This document shows, piece after piece, positions 21,433 to 33,040 of a DNA stretch of 64,000 nucleotides (the stretch's first letter is position 1; the number at the start of each line of letters is the position of its first letter). The stretch comes from Chrysopilus asiliformis. Taxonomy: Eukaryota; Arthropoda; Insecta; Diptera; Rhagionidae. The notes under the pieces were generated by a model that was given only the letters and a program-made list of their open reading frames with translations, was not told the origin of the DNA and ran no database searches. Where the stretch lies: positions 49,331,002-49,395,001 of the forward strand of contig OZ035960.1 in NCBI GenBank assembly GCA_964034945.1, read 5' to 3'. Both the position numbers and the translations under genes were made by a program.

Positions 21433-22548
21433 CACTCTAAACCAGATTTTACTGGGAGTCTAGTAAAAAGACAAACACGATGAAGCACAGTAAATTTTGC
21501 TGTACGCCCCCAGTAAAAAAAATACTGATCCTCACAGTAAATATTTTGTTTGAGTCCCAATAAAATAACCGCGCTGGGAAACTGGAATATCTGAGGAAAT
21601 TCGTAATATATTACCAGGAGCCCTAGTCAAATATACTGGGCGACCAGTAATATATGTAATATTTTTATACCCGTATGGTGAAACCAAAGGGTATATTAAC
21701 TTTGCCTTACCGTTTGTAACGCCAAGATCTCGTCATCGCACGCAAAAATGAATTACACCAGTGTGTTTAGAATGAAAAATTAATTAATTTTTGCATGTCC
21801 ATCCGTCTGTCCGTCTATCCGCCTGTCTGTGGCGCGGATTGCGGGCGCACAGATTGAGCTACAGGCTTGAAATTTTGCGCAGATCCGTTTTTCGTAAAAT
21901 GCGAGGCTAAGTTCGTTAATGGGCAAAAATGAACCATTAGGGGGGGTACCCCCCATACGAACGAAATCGTTTTTTTTTTGAATATATCAAAAACGGTGCA
22001 TCTTATTAAAAAAGTCCAAGAACAAAAGTTATTTGGGATATGATTCTACATAAAACTCACATACATCAAAATCCGATTGGAATAAATTTTAAAAAATCTT
22101 ATTGGAAAGTTTGACTTCAAAGTGAAATTTTGGTATAACTGTTCGAATTTTGATACGAATATCACCATACGGGTCTCCAATGATTGCCAGATTGGCAATT
22201 ATAGCTTTTGTTATGTTTACTATAAAATCCGAGTAATTTTACTGGTCGCAGTAAATCTGAACCCTTTTTACTGCACTCCCAGTAAATTTTATTGCGAAAT
22301 CGGAGTAAATTTTAACTAATACCATGACAGTTGCTTTCCTTTTTATCTTCAGTCCGAAGCCACAAATTTACTGGGGCCCAACAGTAACGAGTCATCATCT
22401 GTTGGAAATTTTTGGAAGACTGGGGTATTAAAATTTACTGGGACGAAATCAGTAAATTTTACTGGGAAAACAGTGAAAAAGAATTTTTACTGTCCCAATA
22501 AAATTCTACTGAGGAATTTACTGGAAAAAGGCCGTCTGGTTTAGAGTG
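21433..22548. mobile_element. TA-flanked MITE carrying a DINE-like insertion
   Basis: Ends CACTCTAAACCAGA and TCTGGTTTAGAGTG with TA flanks (21431-21432, 22549-22550). The interior repeats ACTGGG and CCAGTAA words in both directions, giving many small hairpins. A DINE-like copy occupies 21661-22218. Without it the element is about 560 bp. TA flanks suggest the Tc1-mariner group. Confidence 0.75.
21661..22218 (+). mobile_element. DINE-1-like element, intact copy
   Basis: Best copy for defining the family. 5' end TATACCC..GGGTATA bracket at about 21667-21693; subterminal inverted pair ACCCGTATGGTGA (21669-21681) and TCACCATACGGGT (22162-22174); TCCG/TCTG microsatellite near 21798-21830; GGGGGGTACCCCCC block near 21940; 3' hairpin ATTGCCAG-ATTGGCAAT (22183-22199) about 20 bp before the terminus. 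Subterminal inverted repeats, microsatellite core and 3' stem-loop are the known DINE-1/INE-1 plan. Such elements are non-autonomous and thought to be moved by Helitron proteins. Confidence 0.8.
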
Positions 22549-25500
22549 TAGAAGAGGAGGTTTACAGGGAAGGATGGTTTAACGGTAGATTTTTCCGATT
22601 AAATATGAAAGGCTTAATTTTGGGCTTTTCGAATCCGCACACCTTTTTGCATGGAGTTTAAGAATTCTGACACACCACCACAGACTCACCCACCCTAAAA
22701 GTGTAACGAATTTTATGAACATTTTTTAAAGAATTGGCAAATTATAGTATATACCGGATCAAACTTACTTTAACGAAATTCCCTTAAAATTAGATCAAAA
22801 TCCCATTAGGAGAAAACAGGGATGGGGATAAGAAAGACTGAGAAATGTGTTTTAGCGCATAGTCCTAACTCTGTCTCATGATATTACCTCATATCATACT
22901 GTGCCCAATTGGATATATGTATTTTTAGCAGAACATTTCAATTTCCTGGGTTGTTTTTTGCTTTTTATTGCACATTTTTAATTGTAGGTTCTAAAAATCA
23001 TTTTTCAAAATTTACAGCCGAATAAATCCCGTTCTATTTAACAATTTCGCTAAACAATAAAAAAAATGTTTTTTATTACTTATTTTTATGAACTTTTAGG
23101 GGTGGTTCTCAAAGGGTTAAGAAGCTAACCATAAAGTTTGCGTCAAATTGGTTTATTGGTATCCGAGTTGTAAGCAAACAGACCGACAGAAACACTAGGA
23201 TATTAATTATTTCCAAAAAGGCCCAAATTTTCCAGGTTTATAATCAACAATTTTTTTTGAGTATTTTTACAGTTTTTTACAGTTTACACCAAATATCGAC
23301 ACTTTTTTACAGAACAGCCCAACAATACTTTAGTATATCAAAGACTATAAAAAACTACAAAAGGCAATAGAACGACACAAACGCTCTGTTAAATCGCAAA
23401 AGAAATGTGAAAGTTTCTAGCTCTCCAAGGAATCGGAACTCACCCATAATGTCAGCCATAGAGTTGAGTTCTAACTCAAGGGGTATGGTTAGGTGCTATT
23501 TTTCTATTCGCCATACCATAAGCCACAGCCATCAACCTCAAGACTACCCCCGAATACTATCAAAACACTATGGCGTGGCAGGCCAAGTAAGCGCTAAGAA
23601 TGAAGGACCAATGTTGGATTTTGATGTCTATTTGGTATATAGTATCAACCCTGAAATTTATTTGATTGCTTCCCTCATGGTTTGTGTTGGAATCGAGGAC
23701 ATTTTGGATAATTCACATCTCAATGGCTGGTGGACATACACCGCACGACACATTTGTAAGACTGACTGAACGTTCTGAATGTCTATATACGGACATACCA
23801 GAAAATATTACGACAAGGACTGATAGATTGAGGGCTAGACGTGAAATGAAAAGGACGAGGCCCGGGGAGAACATAAGACAAAGTAAACTCGGCATATATG
23901 TATAATATAGTATTTCATGTCATTCAACCAAAAACTTATCCTTCATGTGTCCTTCTTTTTCATTTCCAAGTAATACTGATCAAGAGACATTACATTTGAC
24001 GATTGTCATTCCGTTGGATCTTTGTAGGAGGTTTTCCTCCTTTTGTCCAATCCTGTCCAATAAATCACTAGTCCATCTCTCGAAAGACGCATGACGTCAG
24101 ACGAATGGCTTCGATTTTATTCCTTTTACTGCCTTGGCTGGTGACTATAGCACTGACACTGACATAGCGTGAGGAACAGAAACGTGTGGTATACAATCGT
24201 TGATTTCTTATCGAAAAGAGACCTTCATTTCTTCGTCTATGTCCTCTCCTTAGCCCTCGATCGAGTGATTTATGGGTCACGGGAGAAGAAGCGCACTGGC
24301 CTGATGTGTGTTCCCGAACGATGCCAAAAAATTCGAAACTATACGCTTTGGGTGCGATACAATTGAATGTTTTACGGGTGAATATTTTTTCGATATTTTT
24401 TCCCTTTTGCTTTTTGGGAGAGTTTTAAGATGTTTTGAATTCAAATGAGAATGGGATGTTCCAAGGACTTGATTATTTCATAATTTATGTGATCATAAAT
24501 TGCTATTTTGAAGGATGAACACAGTGATGTCATTAGGGATCACAATAGAAAATGTGACATCACTAGGTCTTAAATTAAATTTTGTTTTTTGGAATTTATG
24601 CCAGAAAATCGTTATTCTTATCACTATAATGTAAAATATCAAACAACAGAAGGAAAGTTTTACTCTAATAATCGATTTTTCGGTTACGAAAATCCTTGAT
24701 AGAACACTTTTTCTATTAAAATTCCTTGCAAGTGTAGGTAAAAACACAAGCACTATTGTAGTTGTTGTTATTGAGTTGATATACGATGCTCGAATTAATT
24801 CGAGTGTGAATTTTTTTGCCATGATAATCCGCTTGAGCAATTACGACTATTTTTATAGAAGGCAGGACTAATTATAAAGCCTTGAATTATGATTTGAGAA
24901 TTTAGGACAACTTAGAGACTCAAATGGTCATGGGGCCTCAAATTTTGCATGCGCCTAGGGCCTGAGATTGTCTTAATCCGTCTTTGCTAAAACTACTGAA
25001 TGCGAGGTTACTTTTATGAAAAAAGGCGGTGCCTTAAAACCTTTAAACTGAATTTACTCGAGATATATTATATTTTGATGTGTACAGGTACACCTAGCGT
25101 TTTTTCCCACCCAAAAAATACTGGTGTAATGTCTCCTATTGCTGTTATCGCCATACGGAGTACTATTTGGCAAAGGTTGTCGAAATTTCTTCATATGCCC
25201 AGCAAATAGCAAGAGTTTGGTTGCCATGGGATTAGAGAGGTTTTTGGTAGGCAAAAAAATTCCATGAGCCATAGAGTGAATCTCTTTATTTTATGTCAAT
25301 TCACGACAAGAAGAGTGATATGGACGTAAGTGTTCGGGAGAATGTCTGAAGCGGGCCATCAAGAAAACAAAACTTTATTTGGTAGATAATCAAGGAAAAT
25401 CAATTAAGAAATGTATACCGCAGCCGAAATTTTGTAAACAGAATGCCGCACAATCATTTAAATCAGGAGCTATTTTTCACGCTTTTTACTTTTCATTGTA

Positions 25501-25554
25501 AAGTACCAATAAAGAGACATGCGCCGCAGGTCAAATATTTTGAGATAATTACCC
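22549..25554. other. Unannotated spacer
   Basis: A plus frame at 23407-23769 and its overlapping neighbour at 23666-23905, and a minus frame at 24493-24840, are not recognised. No repeats with clear bounds were seen. Confidence 0.35.
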
Positions 25555-25780
25555 CTTAGTAAAAAATCGTTGAAAAAATGGGCCGCGGGCGAAAAAAATG
25601 TGATTTACTGCAATCTCTGCTAAAGCAGAGTATTTTTTGCTTATTTAGTGATAGTACTTTCTTGCGTTTGATAAATTATAATACTAAATTACAAATCCGG
25701 GACAAAAGCTTTGTTTCCGTGAAAAAATTGCGTGATCCGGACCAGTCCCGGCCATTCCGAAATGTCTGGTATCCGTAATG
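25555..25780 (-). mobile_element. Dispersed repeat family D
   Basis: The complement (CCGGGACTGGTCC, GCTTTTGTCCCGGATTTG, AAACGCAAGAAAGTAC, AGCAAAAAATACTC) matches 27842-28065 along its whole length at moderate identity. It ends next to the open frame at 25778. The family end reads TAGGGTGACCAT in the other copy. Confidence 0.5.
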
Positions 25781-26056
25781 ACACATGACCTCTTTAATGG
25801 TGAAATCCACATTCTGATGGGAACTGAAGGAGATGCCAGGAGCAGAATTTGCCGAGTGGTAAATATTAGTAAAGGAAAATGTCCCTTCAAGGACAATCTC
25901 ACTATTGGTGAAACCCAAGTTACAATATTGTCAGCGGATCCGGAGATAACAAGAGAGGGGGTTAACAGAGAACGTTTGGATTTGATTTTAATAGGAGATT
26001 TTCCCAATACTGAAAACAGAAATACTTACATTCAAATTCATGTAAATACTAGATAA
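25778..26056 (+). pseudogene. Open frame resembling the 3' half of a DUF1091-like gene
   Basis: A 92-codon frame with a balanced amino-acid composition unlike the neighbouring AT-rich frames. It contains GKCPFKDN near residues 34-41 and ends in RLDLILIGDF followed by NTYIQIHVN. This order (CPxK, charged loop, then two beta-like strands) loosely matches the C-terminal half of the proteins at 8642 and 51527. There is no signal peptide. Its 5' edge coincides with the end of a dispersed repeat (25555-25780), so the upstream exon may have been removed or separated. No AATAAA is seen close behind the stop. A chance open frame cannot be excluded. Confidence 0.3.
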
Positions 26057-26100
26057 CCTTCTCTCGGACTCTAGTTTTTGATGTACGCAGATTCCGAGTA

Positions 26101-26597
26101 CAGTAATCCCTCCAACTGCGCGGTTTCTAACTGCGCGGTTTCGTAACTGCGCGGTTTCTAACTGCGCGGTTTCGTAACTGCGCGGTTAAGTATTTAATAC
26201 CAAAATTTCGAACTGCACGGTAAAAATTTCGCAGCTGCGCGGTTTTTGTTCATAATTTTAGTTTTAAAAAATATGTTCTGAATATATATTTTGGTGAATC
26301 CCCGACAAGAAAGAATCAGCTGTTCATTTGGTATCTTCGTACATATTTGGTAATTTCGTGCGAAAAATCAATCGCTAATAACAAGGTTTTTTCAAAAAGA
26401 TTAGTAGTACATATCATATGTTTGTATTAATTTAAATATGTCGTAAAATAAAAACTTTTTCTATTTTTTTTTTTAATTTTTCTAATGTCTGGGACCTAAC
26501 CCCAAAATTTAATACAAAGTAGGGTTCACAGTGCGCGGTTTCGGTTTGCGCGCTCTTTTTGTGGAACGTATCTACCTCGCAGTTGGAGGGATTACTG
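26101..26597. mobile_element. pogo-like TA-flanked element with tandem subrepeats
   Basis: 497 bp. Ends CAGTAATCCCTCCAACTGCG and the complement of CGCAGTTGGAGGGATTACTG are perfect inverted repeats, with TA on both sides (26099-26100, 26598-26599). Inside the left end, AACTGCGCGGTTTCGT-type units repeat five times (about 26113-26190). The CAGTAATCC..CAACTGCG end is of pogo/Tigger style. Confidence 0.8.
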
Positions 26598-27841
26598 TAT
26601 TTCATTTCGATATCCAAACGGAATTGCTCTAGTAAGTAAATCGCGAGCCTTTTTTTGATTCGCCAATCGTTATGATCGACAGTTCCAGAGACGATTTTCA
26701 AACAGATTTTTACCTTCCATATGTTCTCATTTGAAACATTTTTTCATACATCAAGATCCAATCGCTATTAATGATTTTTTCAATTTTCTAGAAATAGTTC
26801 ACGACTTATTTGATTTATATTTTAAACTATTCTTCTGCTTGCAACTCAAAGGGTTTTACAAGCCATGAAAATTGTTATTCAAAAACAAAACAAAACAAAA
26901 CAAAGAAGGAGTAGTGGAAAATTTATTTTGCGTGGATTTGCTGCCCATTTAATTAGTGTCATCGTGAATAGCAAAACTCACATCACTTACACAGCGCGTA
27001 TCACAGCCTCTGATCGATTAAAATGTTGTTATGTCGACAACACGAGTAACTTTACAGTCTCTCACACAGTACAAAATATGCAAACGCGCAAGGATTCACG
27101 AACGCCAAAACCATGGAAATCGTCGAATCTCGATACAGATTTGCATTCTATGTTGAGTTTTTCCTTTTGATTTTCGATTTGGATTTTTAATTTCCAAGCA
27201 ATAAGAAGTTCTACGTATCTTCGTCGACTGTATATACGATTTAAGATTTGGTCTTAATCGTCTTATCGTTTTTATAGTTTTTGCTTTAGTTAAGTTTTGG
27301 TTGGGACATCATCGATGCCTTTTCGTATATGGGTGACAAGTCAACATGCCATTTATATGTTTGGCAGTAGTCTACCTTTACCTCTACCTGAAAGAAGATG
27401 CACAACTGGCAAAGAACTCTTATAGCGCATCGAAATCTGAAAATTGTGTCTCAATTCACGGAATTAAACCTATCCATGGCTTAATCTTGAAATAATAATC
27501 GGCAGCAATAAATTACGCACCGGCAGCATTCGATTTTAGATTCGTTTAGTTTTAGTTTGACCATTTTCAGTGTTTTTTTTTCCTACTTTTTTATTTTAAT
27601 TTCGCTGATTCTTTACTAGTTGAATGCTGACTGGAGTCTTGATGTAGAATCTCGAAGTCGAGATCTTCACATCCAGCAAGATATAAAACTTTCTGCGTTG
27701 ATTTACCTTTTTTTTGATATTCTTATCTACTATATCAAAAACAGAATTGCTAACTGATTTACATTTTCACTTTAATATTCTTAATTTACGATCAACAATA
27801 TCTCTTTATTTAGTTAATATAAATAATCCAGTCAGTTATAA
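26598..27841. other. Unannotated spacer
   Basis: A 101-codon plus frame at 26865-27170 is unsupported. No repeat or gene was identified. Confidence 0.35.
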
Positions 27842-28065
27842 ATAGGGTGACCATGCATCTTGGAATGGCCGGGAGAGGATGCGTACCTGTAGCTAAACTT
27901 TTGTTTCGGATTTCTCAATTTAGTGTCATAACTTTTCAAACGCGAGAAAAACCGATCACTAAATATGCAAAAAATACTCCAGTTGAGCTGCCGGTTCCAG
28001 TAAATCAAATTTATTTCGTCCACGGCGGAATTTTTTGTAAACGTTTTTTACTACATTTCTTGTTG
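27842..28065 (+). mobile_element. Dispersed repeat family D
   Basis: Begins TAGGGTGACCATGCATC and matches 25555-25780 in inverted orientation. Words related to its TAGGGTGACCAT end are found near 29036 and 5841, suggesting a TIR family of which mostly ends remain. Confidence 0.5.
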
Positions 28066-28120
28066 GTATTTTTACAATTTCCGCGGCGGTTATTTATAGA
28101 ACGTAAAGACTACAAATATT

Positions 28121-28799
28121 CAGGGTATTCACAGTCCTCTTTTAAATTGCGAGTAATTTTACCGCTCGGTAATTCAGTCAAATTTAACACATTTTTACCG
28201 AGACGGTAACTTGGTTCATGTAAAAATGAATTACCGGATTCGGTAATTGTAGACATGCCTTGAGTCGTGTTTCCCATCCCGGTTATTCGGTATCAAGAAT
28301 CAACCGCGAGTGGCGCTAGTAATCAGGGTATTCACAGTCGTCTTTTAAATTGCGGGTAAATTTACCACTCGGTAATTCAGTCAAATTTAACACATTTTTA
28401 CCGAGACGGTAACTTGGTTCATGTAAAAATGAATTACCGGATTCGGTAATTGTATACATGCCTTGAGTCGTGTTTTTCGGCCCGGGTATTCGGTATCAAG
28501 AATCAACCGCGAGTGGCGCTAGAAATGTTTTTAGTTGTCAAATTTTCTCGCTGGTTATCTCATCGGACTGCAAATTTTTTCAATTTTGATAGCCGTTGCC
28601 ACAATAGAAATTCAAAAGAATACATCAAACATGGATTTAAAGGTATGTGACAATCAAATTCGCAGTTCATGATTTGGTCACGTATCCAATAAAAGCGCTG
28701 TTCTCAAATCTGTGTTGTGGGATGTTCACAGCAGAATATATTCAGTCTTTTAATATTACCGAAAACACCGAAAATTAAAAGAGGACTGTGAATACCCTG
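28121..28799. mobile_element. TIR element with a 203-bp internal tandem duplication
   Basis: Ends CAGGGTATTCACAGTCCTCT and the complement of AGAGGACTGTGAATACCCTG are perfect inverted repeats, continuing TTTAA / TTAAA. The first 203 bp (28121-28323), including the left TIR, are repeated from 28324 with few changes. The unit contains TTACCGAGACGGTAACTTGG and GAGTGGCGCTAG. The target duplication is unclear. The CAGGG start would fit hAT, but no 8-bp repeat is seen. Confidence 0.75.
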
Positions 28800-30722
28800 A
28801 TTATGTTTATTATCGCTTGGGACGGTGTAGCTCTTGATTTAAATCATTGCGTCGTATTCCGTTAAAAGAATTTCGCCTGCGGCGCACATTTCTTAATTGG
28901 TTTTCGTCTAAGTCAAGTTTTTTTTCCCACACGATTTTTGTTTTGTTTCGTTGGTGCTCCGATGCAGCCACCCTCCGACACCCACCCTTCCCATCGTTCA
29001 CCTCGTCCCGGATTTATCCAAAATAATTATGGTCACCCTAGTTTTAGAGATCTCGGAACTTTATTTGAATATAACTTATTGAAATATGTTTTTGTTTTTA
29101 ACACTAAACATACCATAAGCGACATTTAAAAAGCTCATATAATCTTATCGTTTTTGGGAACTTGACTTCATGAATTTTTCTATTTATTATATATACACCT
29201 AATATTATATTATTATTTTTTATTTATATTTTGTTTACTTTGAGTAATATTTGTCATATACCGTTATCTACCACAGCTGGTCATTTGACCGCCCATGGTA
29301 GAAATAGGTATGTATTAAGTGCTGGTATGTTTAGTGTTAAATAAATTGCAATCTGAACAAAATTAATAGTAATAAAAAAATAACATAATTAGTAAAATAT
29401 TCTAACATTCAGATAAAACTGCTAACACCGATTTACACAAAATCGAATAGTTGAGTCTAGATTTTCAAACAAAACAGTACTAAATTTCATGTCGAAACGC
29501 ACCGCCGCGCCGATTAAAGATTTTATAAATAAAATTCATTGCAGTAAAAAAAATGATAAAAAAAAATGCACTGCAGCAAAAAATAAAATAAAAAACTGCG
29601 CTGCATGCCCCTTTTTTCTCTAAAAAAATGCACCGCAGGGAGAAATTTTTCAAAAGTTTTGGCTTAAATACAAGTATATGGCACAAAGTCGAGAAGGTTT
29701 TTTGACATTTTTGTTACATTGACCACCGAAATTTCGGTTTTCTAAATTACTGTGAATAAATCCAAATCTCCTCAGTTAAAAGGCATGTCGACTTGATTCA
29801 AATAATCGCGAAGTCATACAAATTCTCTTAATTAAGACATTTGCGTAATATGAAATTGAGCTCATTTAATGAGATGTCACCGTACCAGTCCCCAGAAGTT
29901 CCGGTCAAACGTGTTCTTCCATCCATGACATTTTTGAATTTCCCTTAAAATCAATCATAATTGCATCAGACTTTGATGGCCGGTTTCCATCTGTCAACTA
30001 CATTTTCAATTCTGCATAACACACCTTGATATCATTGCCAATCATTCATTTCGTGTCACACAATTTAAATGCCATCCTCATTCCTTCTTTGATTCCAAGA
30101 CGATTCCGATTGCATTGCAAAACTATACGCAAATGAAATGCAAAAATTAAAATATGATAATAATTATGATGATTATTACTTAACTTGAAAATCTTGAATG
30201 TTTCATTTCAATTGACCTGTTTTTCATCTGTCAACCGATGCGTAACTGACATCAAGATCGGATTACCAGAAATCACTAAAACCACAAACGATCCAATTCT
30301 TACCTGTGCACTTTCCCGTTTGATGGAAAATTCACCTCACATGCATATTTTGCAAAGTCAACTCGCAACGTAAAAAAGTTCGACTTTAACGTGAATCGAT
30401 GATGAAAAAGATTGATTTTTGTTCAACTATCGAAGACTGTTTGATCGAATCCATCATTATTTGTAATGGGGCTCAGATCGCTACGTTTCGCGTAATGATC
30501 ACAAAATGTCATAATCAATCCAAGTCGCTCAAGCGTAGAAATTTCTCGACTTTGACCAGTTTTCCGTTCAGGTAAGAATTGCAACCGTCTACCAGAAGAC
30601 AGTTTTGCGAATATTCAAACATATCTCATTAGTTTTTTTTTATCACATTGGATTTTTCCGTGAGTATCTTTTCGTAAATTTTCAAGGGCAAATTTCTTGG
30701 TTTTAATTTTTCTTATCATATG
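28800..30722. other. Spacer with a repeat end
   Basis: TATGGTCACCCTAG near 29029-29042 is the complement of the family D end. A/T-rich DNA follows. Short frames are unsupported. Confidence 0.35.
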
Positions 30723-31858
30723 CACCCAGAGAAAAATCTCATTCAATCTGACGAAAATGCTACGTATAATTAACAAATATAGCGTCAATATACGTCCAAC
30801 ACAACTTTGTGTTTTCCTAACAAAATTGAGTTTGTTAATTTTACGTTGTCACGTTTTTCAGATGGTTACTGAAAAATCTATGTTATCTTAACAAAAACAA
30901 TACGTAAACTCAACACAACTTCTGTTATATTGCTTTTAACAAAATTTTGTGTTGTCTTAACAAAAATTCTTACGTCAATTTTACCTTGCAACTTTTGTGT
31001 AATGTTTGTTGTTTCAACACAAAAGTAGGTTTATTGTACAGAATTTTGTGTTATGTGAACAAGATTTTCAGTAACATTGAAGAAAACACTGTGTTCAACG
31101 TACACAACCCAGACGTGTAATGAACAAATTTTTGGTTCACATTACATATAATAACTACGTTAATACTACGTCAAATTTTGTTGCTTTTACATTTATACCG
31201 TGTGGAAACTAGCATATAATCTGTGTTAGTTTTACACATAAAATATGTCTTTCATACACGGAAAAAACATATAGGAACCGTTCCACCAAAATCGCATGCT
31301 CCAGTGGGAAAAAAGGGCATAAAAGGGCATGTGGGAAAAAAGGACATAGTGGCCAAATATAGCAGTCATTCATATAAAAAAGTTGTAACGGCTCCCAAAT
31401 TTTAGGCAGGTTCAAGCTATATAAACTCCGAGTTCGCAAACCACGTGTGAATTATAATAGAAGAAAAAAAATCGACTTGAATTATTACGTGAAGTTTTGT
31501 TAGCTTTACTCGGAATTGTGTTATAGGTACATAGATAATATGTAACAGAGAGCTTCTTCATGTTTTTGATTATTTGTATCAACAACAAACGATATTTGTA
31601 ATTTTCACAACCTTTTGTGTTGTTACTACACAACTTATTTTCGATATACGATTTCTTTGGGTAAAAATTTAACACAAGCACTTTTGTTGGCTGCACATGT
31701 ATGTACGTAAATCCTACATATTCTATGTTATTAGAATAACACAATTTTTCGTTCGGAGAACAGAACTTCTGTTATCTATACGCTTTTTTTGTGTTAAAGT
31801 TCAACACAAAGTCTTTTGTTAATTTTACTAAGATTTTACTAAGATTTTTCTCTGGGTG
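30723..31858. mobile_element. 1.1-kb TIR element, copy 1
   Basis: Ends CACCCAGAGAAAAATCT and AGATTTTTCTCTGGGTG, flanked by TG on both sides. Nearly identical along its length to 48969-50085, in the same orientation. The interior is filled with short opposed words such as TTTTGTGTTAA, TTAACAAAA and TACGTAAA, so it folds into many small hairpins. Matching frames in both copies on both strands reflect recent repetition rather than a gene. A local difference near 31307-31350 (GGGAAAAAAGGGCAT repeats) marks an indel against copy 2. Confidence 0.8.
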
Positions 31859-32389
31859 TGTAAACCCTAAACTTTATGAGTTGTGCGTCAAATACACAAC
31901 TTGTTGTCAAACACGAAATTTTTATAGGTTTGTTAATGTTTTATTATTTATATTCTCTATTTTAACGTTTATCTAATGAAGAACAAAATAACTTTATTTT
32001 CCGTCCCTTTTAATATTTATAGAACTCTTTCAAAAATTTTAAAAGTCACCACACATAAGCTTCTTAAAACAACCTCAGGATAGTGGCGAGGCCAGAAAGG
32101 GGGGTCCAAAAACTCATATACTCAAAGACATCACCACTTTGGTAGCATATCTCCTGTAGGAAGGGGGGCCTCCCTCCCTTCTTTTTCCCCTCACTCTGAC
32201 TTCTGCACTGTCTAAGGATTGATGAACTTGAATCTAATGTGGCAATTTCAAAACTTGGATTCTGAGGATCTGTAAAAATAACACAAATATAATTTTCAAT
32301 AATTTTTTTCCCCAAAACTTTCGAAAAGGGAGGACTCAGGGAGGACTGAAAAATTGAAAAAACAATTTTTTTCAATAGATTTTTAGTTA
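31859..32389. other. Unannotated spacer
   Basis: Contains a purine/pyrimidine-biased stretch around 32155-32195 (GGGGGGCCTCCCTCCCTTCT). Nothing else is supported. Confidence 0.35.
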
Positions 32390-32455
32390 TTTCTTGGTTT
32401 TTTCGAGCAAAAAACTTGAAGCCAGCAACGACGGGTATGCAAACTAGTACTATAA
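32390..32455 (-). mobile_element. 5' end of a Helitron-like element
   Basis: The complement reads ACTAGTTTGCATACCCGTCG then TTGCTGGCTTCAAGTTTTTT, matching the start of the element at 55257 (ACTAGCTTGCATACCCGTCG, TTGCCGGGCTAAGTTTTTTC). Only this end is recognisable here. Confidence 0.6.
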
Positions 32456-32789
32456 AAGCACTGAAATTGCTAAAAACTGTTTCATTGGGAGAAAAAATGG
32501 TCTGATTTTACCCTTTCAAGAACCTTATAACGTCGAATGTCGTTCATTTTCGTCTGTCTGTCCATGATTTTTTTTTTTATTTTTTTTAAAGCTTTATTAT
32601 TAAAGGTCATATAATAATTCATATTCTTTTTAGATGATGTCATTTTTTGATCAATTCTTTTAAAATAAAAACTTTTTAACGTTTCTTCATTGACAATTTA
32701 AATTTGAATAGACATTTTTGATTAAAAATTATTTTATAAAAAATCAAAAATTAAAACCTAAGGTTTTTAAAGTAAAATCTATTTGAACT

Positions 32790-33040
32790 GAAAATTGTAG
32801 TATCGCCACAGCCTCACATTTTATGAAAAACTTATCTGTATAAAATTTCAAGTGCCTAGCTTAATTCTTTCAATAGTGATGATATTCATGGACAGACCGA
32901 CAGACAGACGTAAATAAAAATATTTTGTCATCCCAAACACCCTTTGGGAAGTTCATTTTTGTGCCCGACGATTGGTTCCATGCTTTACAAACGGTATACT
33001 AAATCTAATATAGAGTTCTTATATAGAGTATAAAAATCAA
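32790..33040 (+). mobile_element. INE-1-like family B fragment
   Basis: ATAAAATTTCAAGTGCCTAG, a short GACAGACC array near 32892, TTTTGTCATC, GACGATTGGTTCC, TTACAAACGGTATACTAAAT and GAGTATAAAA follow the order of the 18985 copy. Confidence 0.55.

Noticed and set aside
21669..22174. Inverted ACCCGTATGGTGA pair as TIRs of a DNA transposon
   Set aside because: The pair is subterminal, no target duplication is present, and there is a 3' hairpin after it, which fits a DINE/Helitron-type element better.
31412..31744. Minus-strand frame repeated almost identically at 49671-49970
   Set aside because: Both lie inside copies of the same non-coding 1.1-kb TIR element; the identity reflects element duplication.
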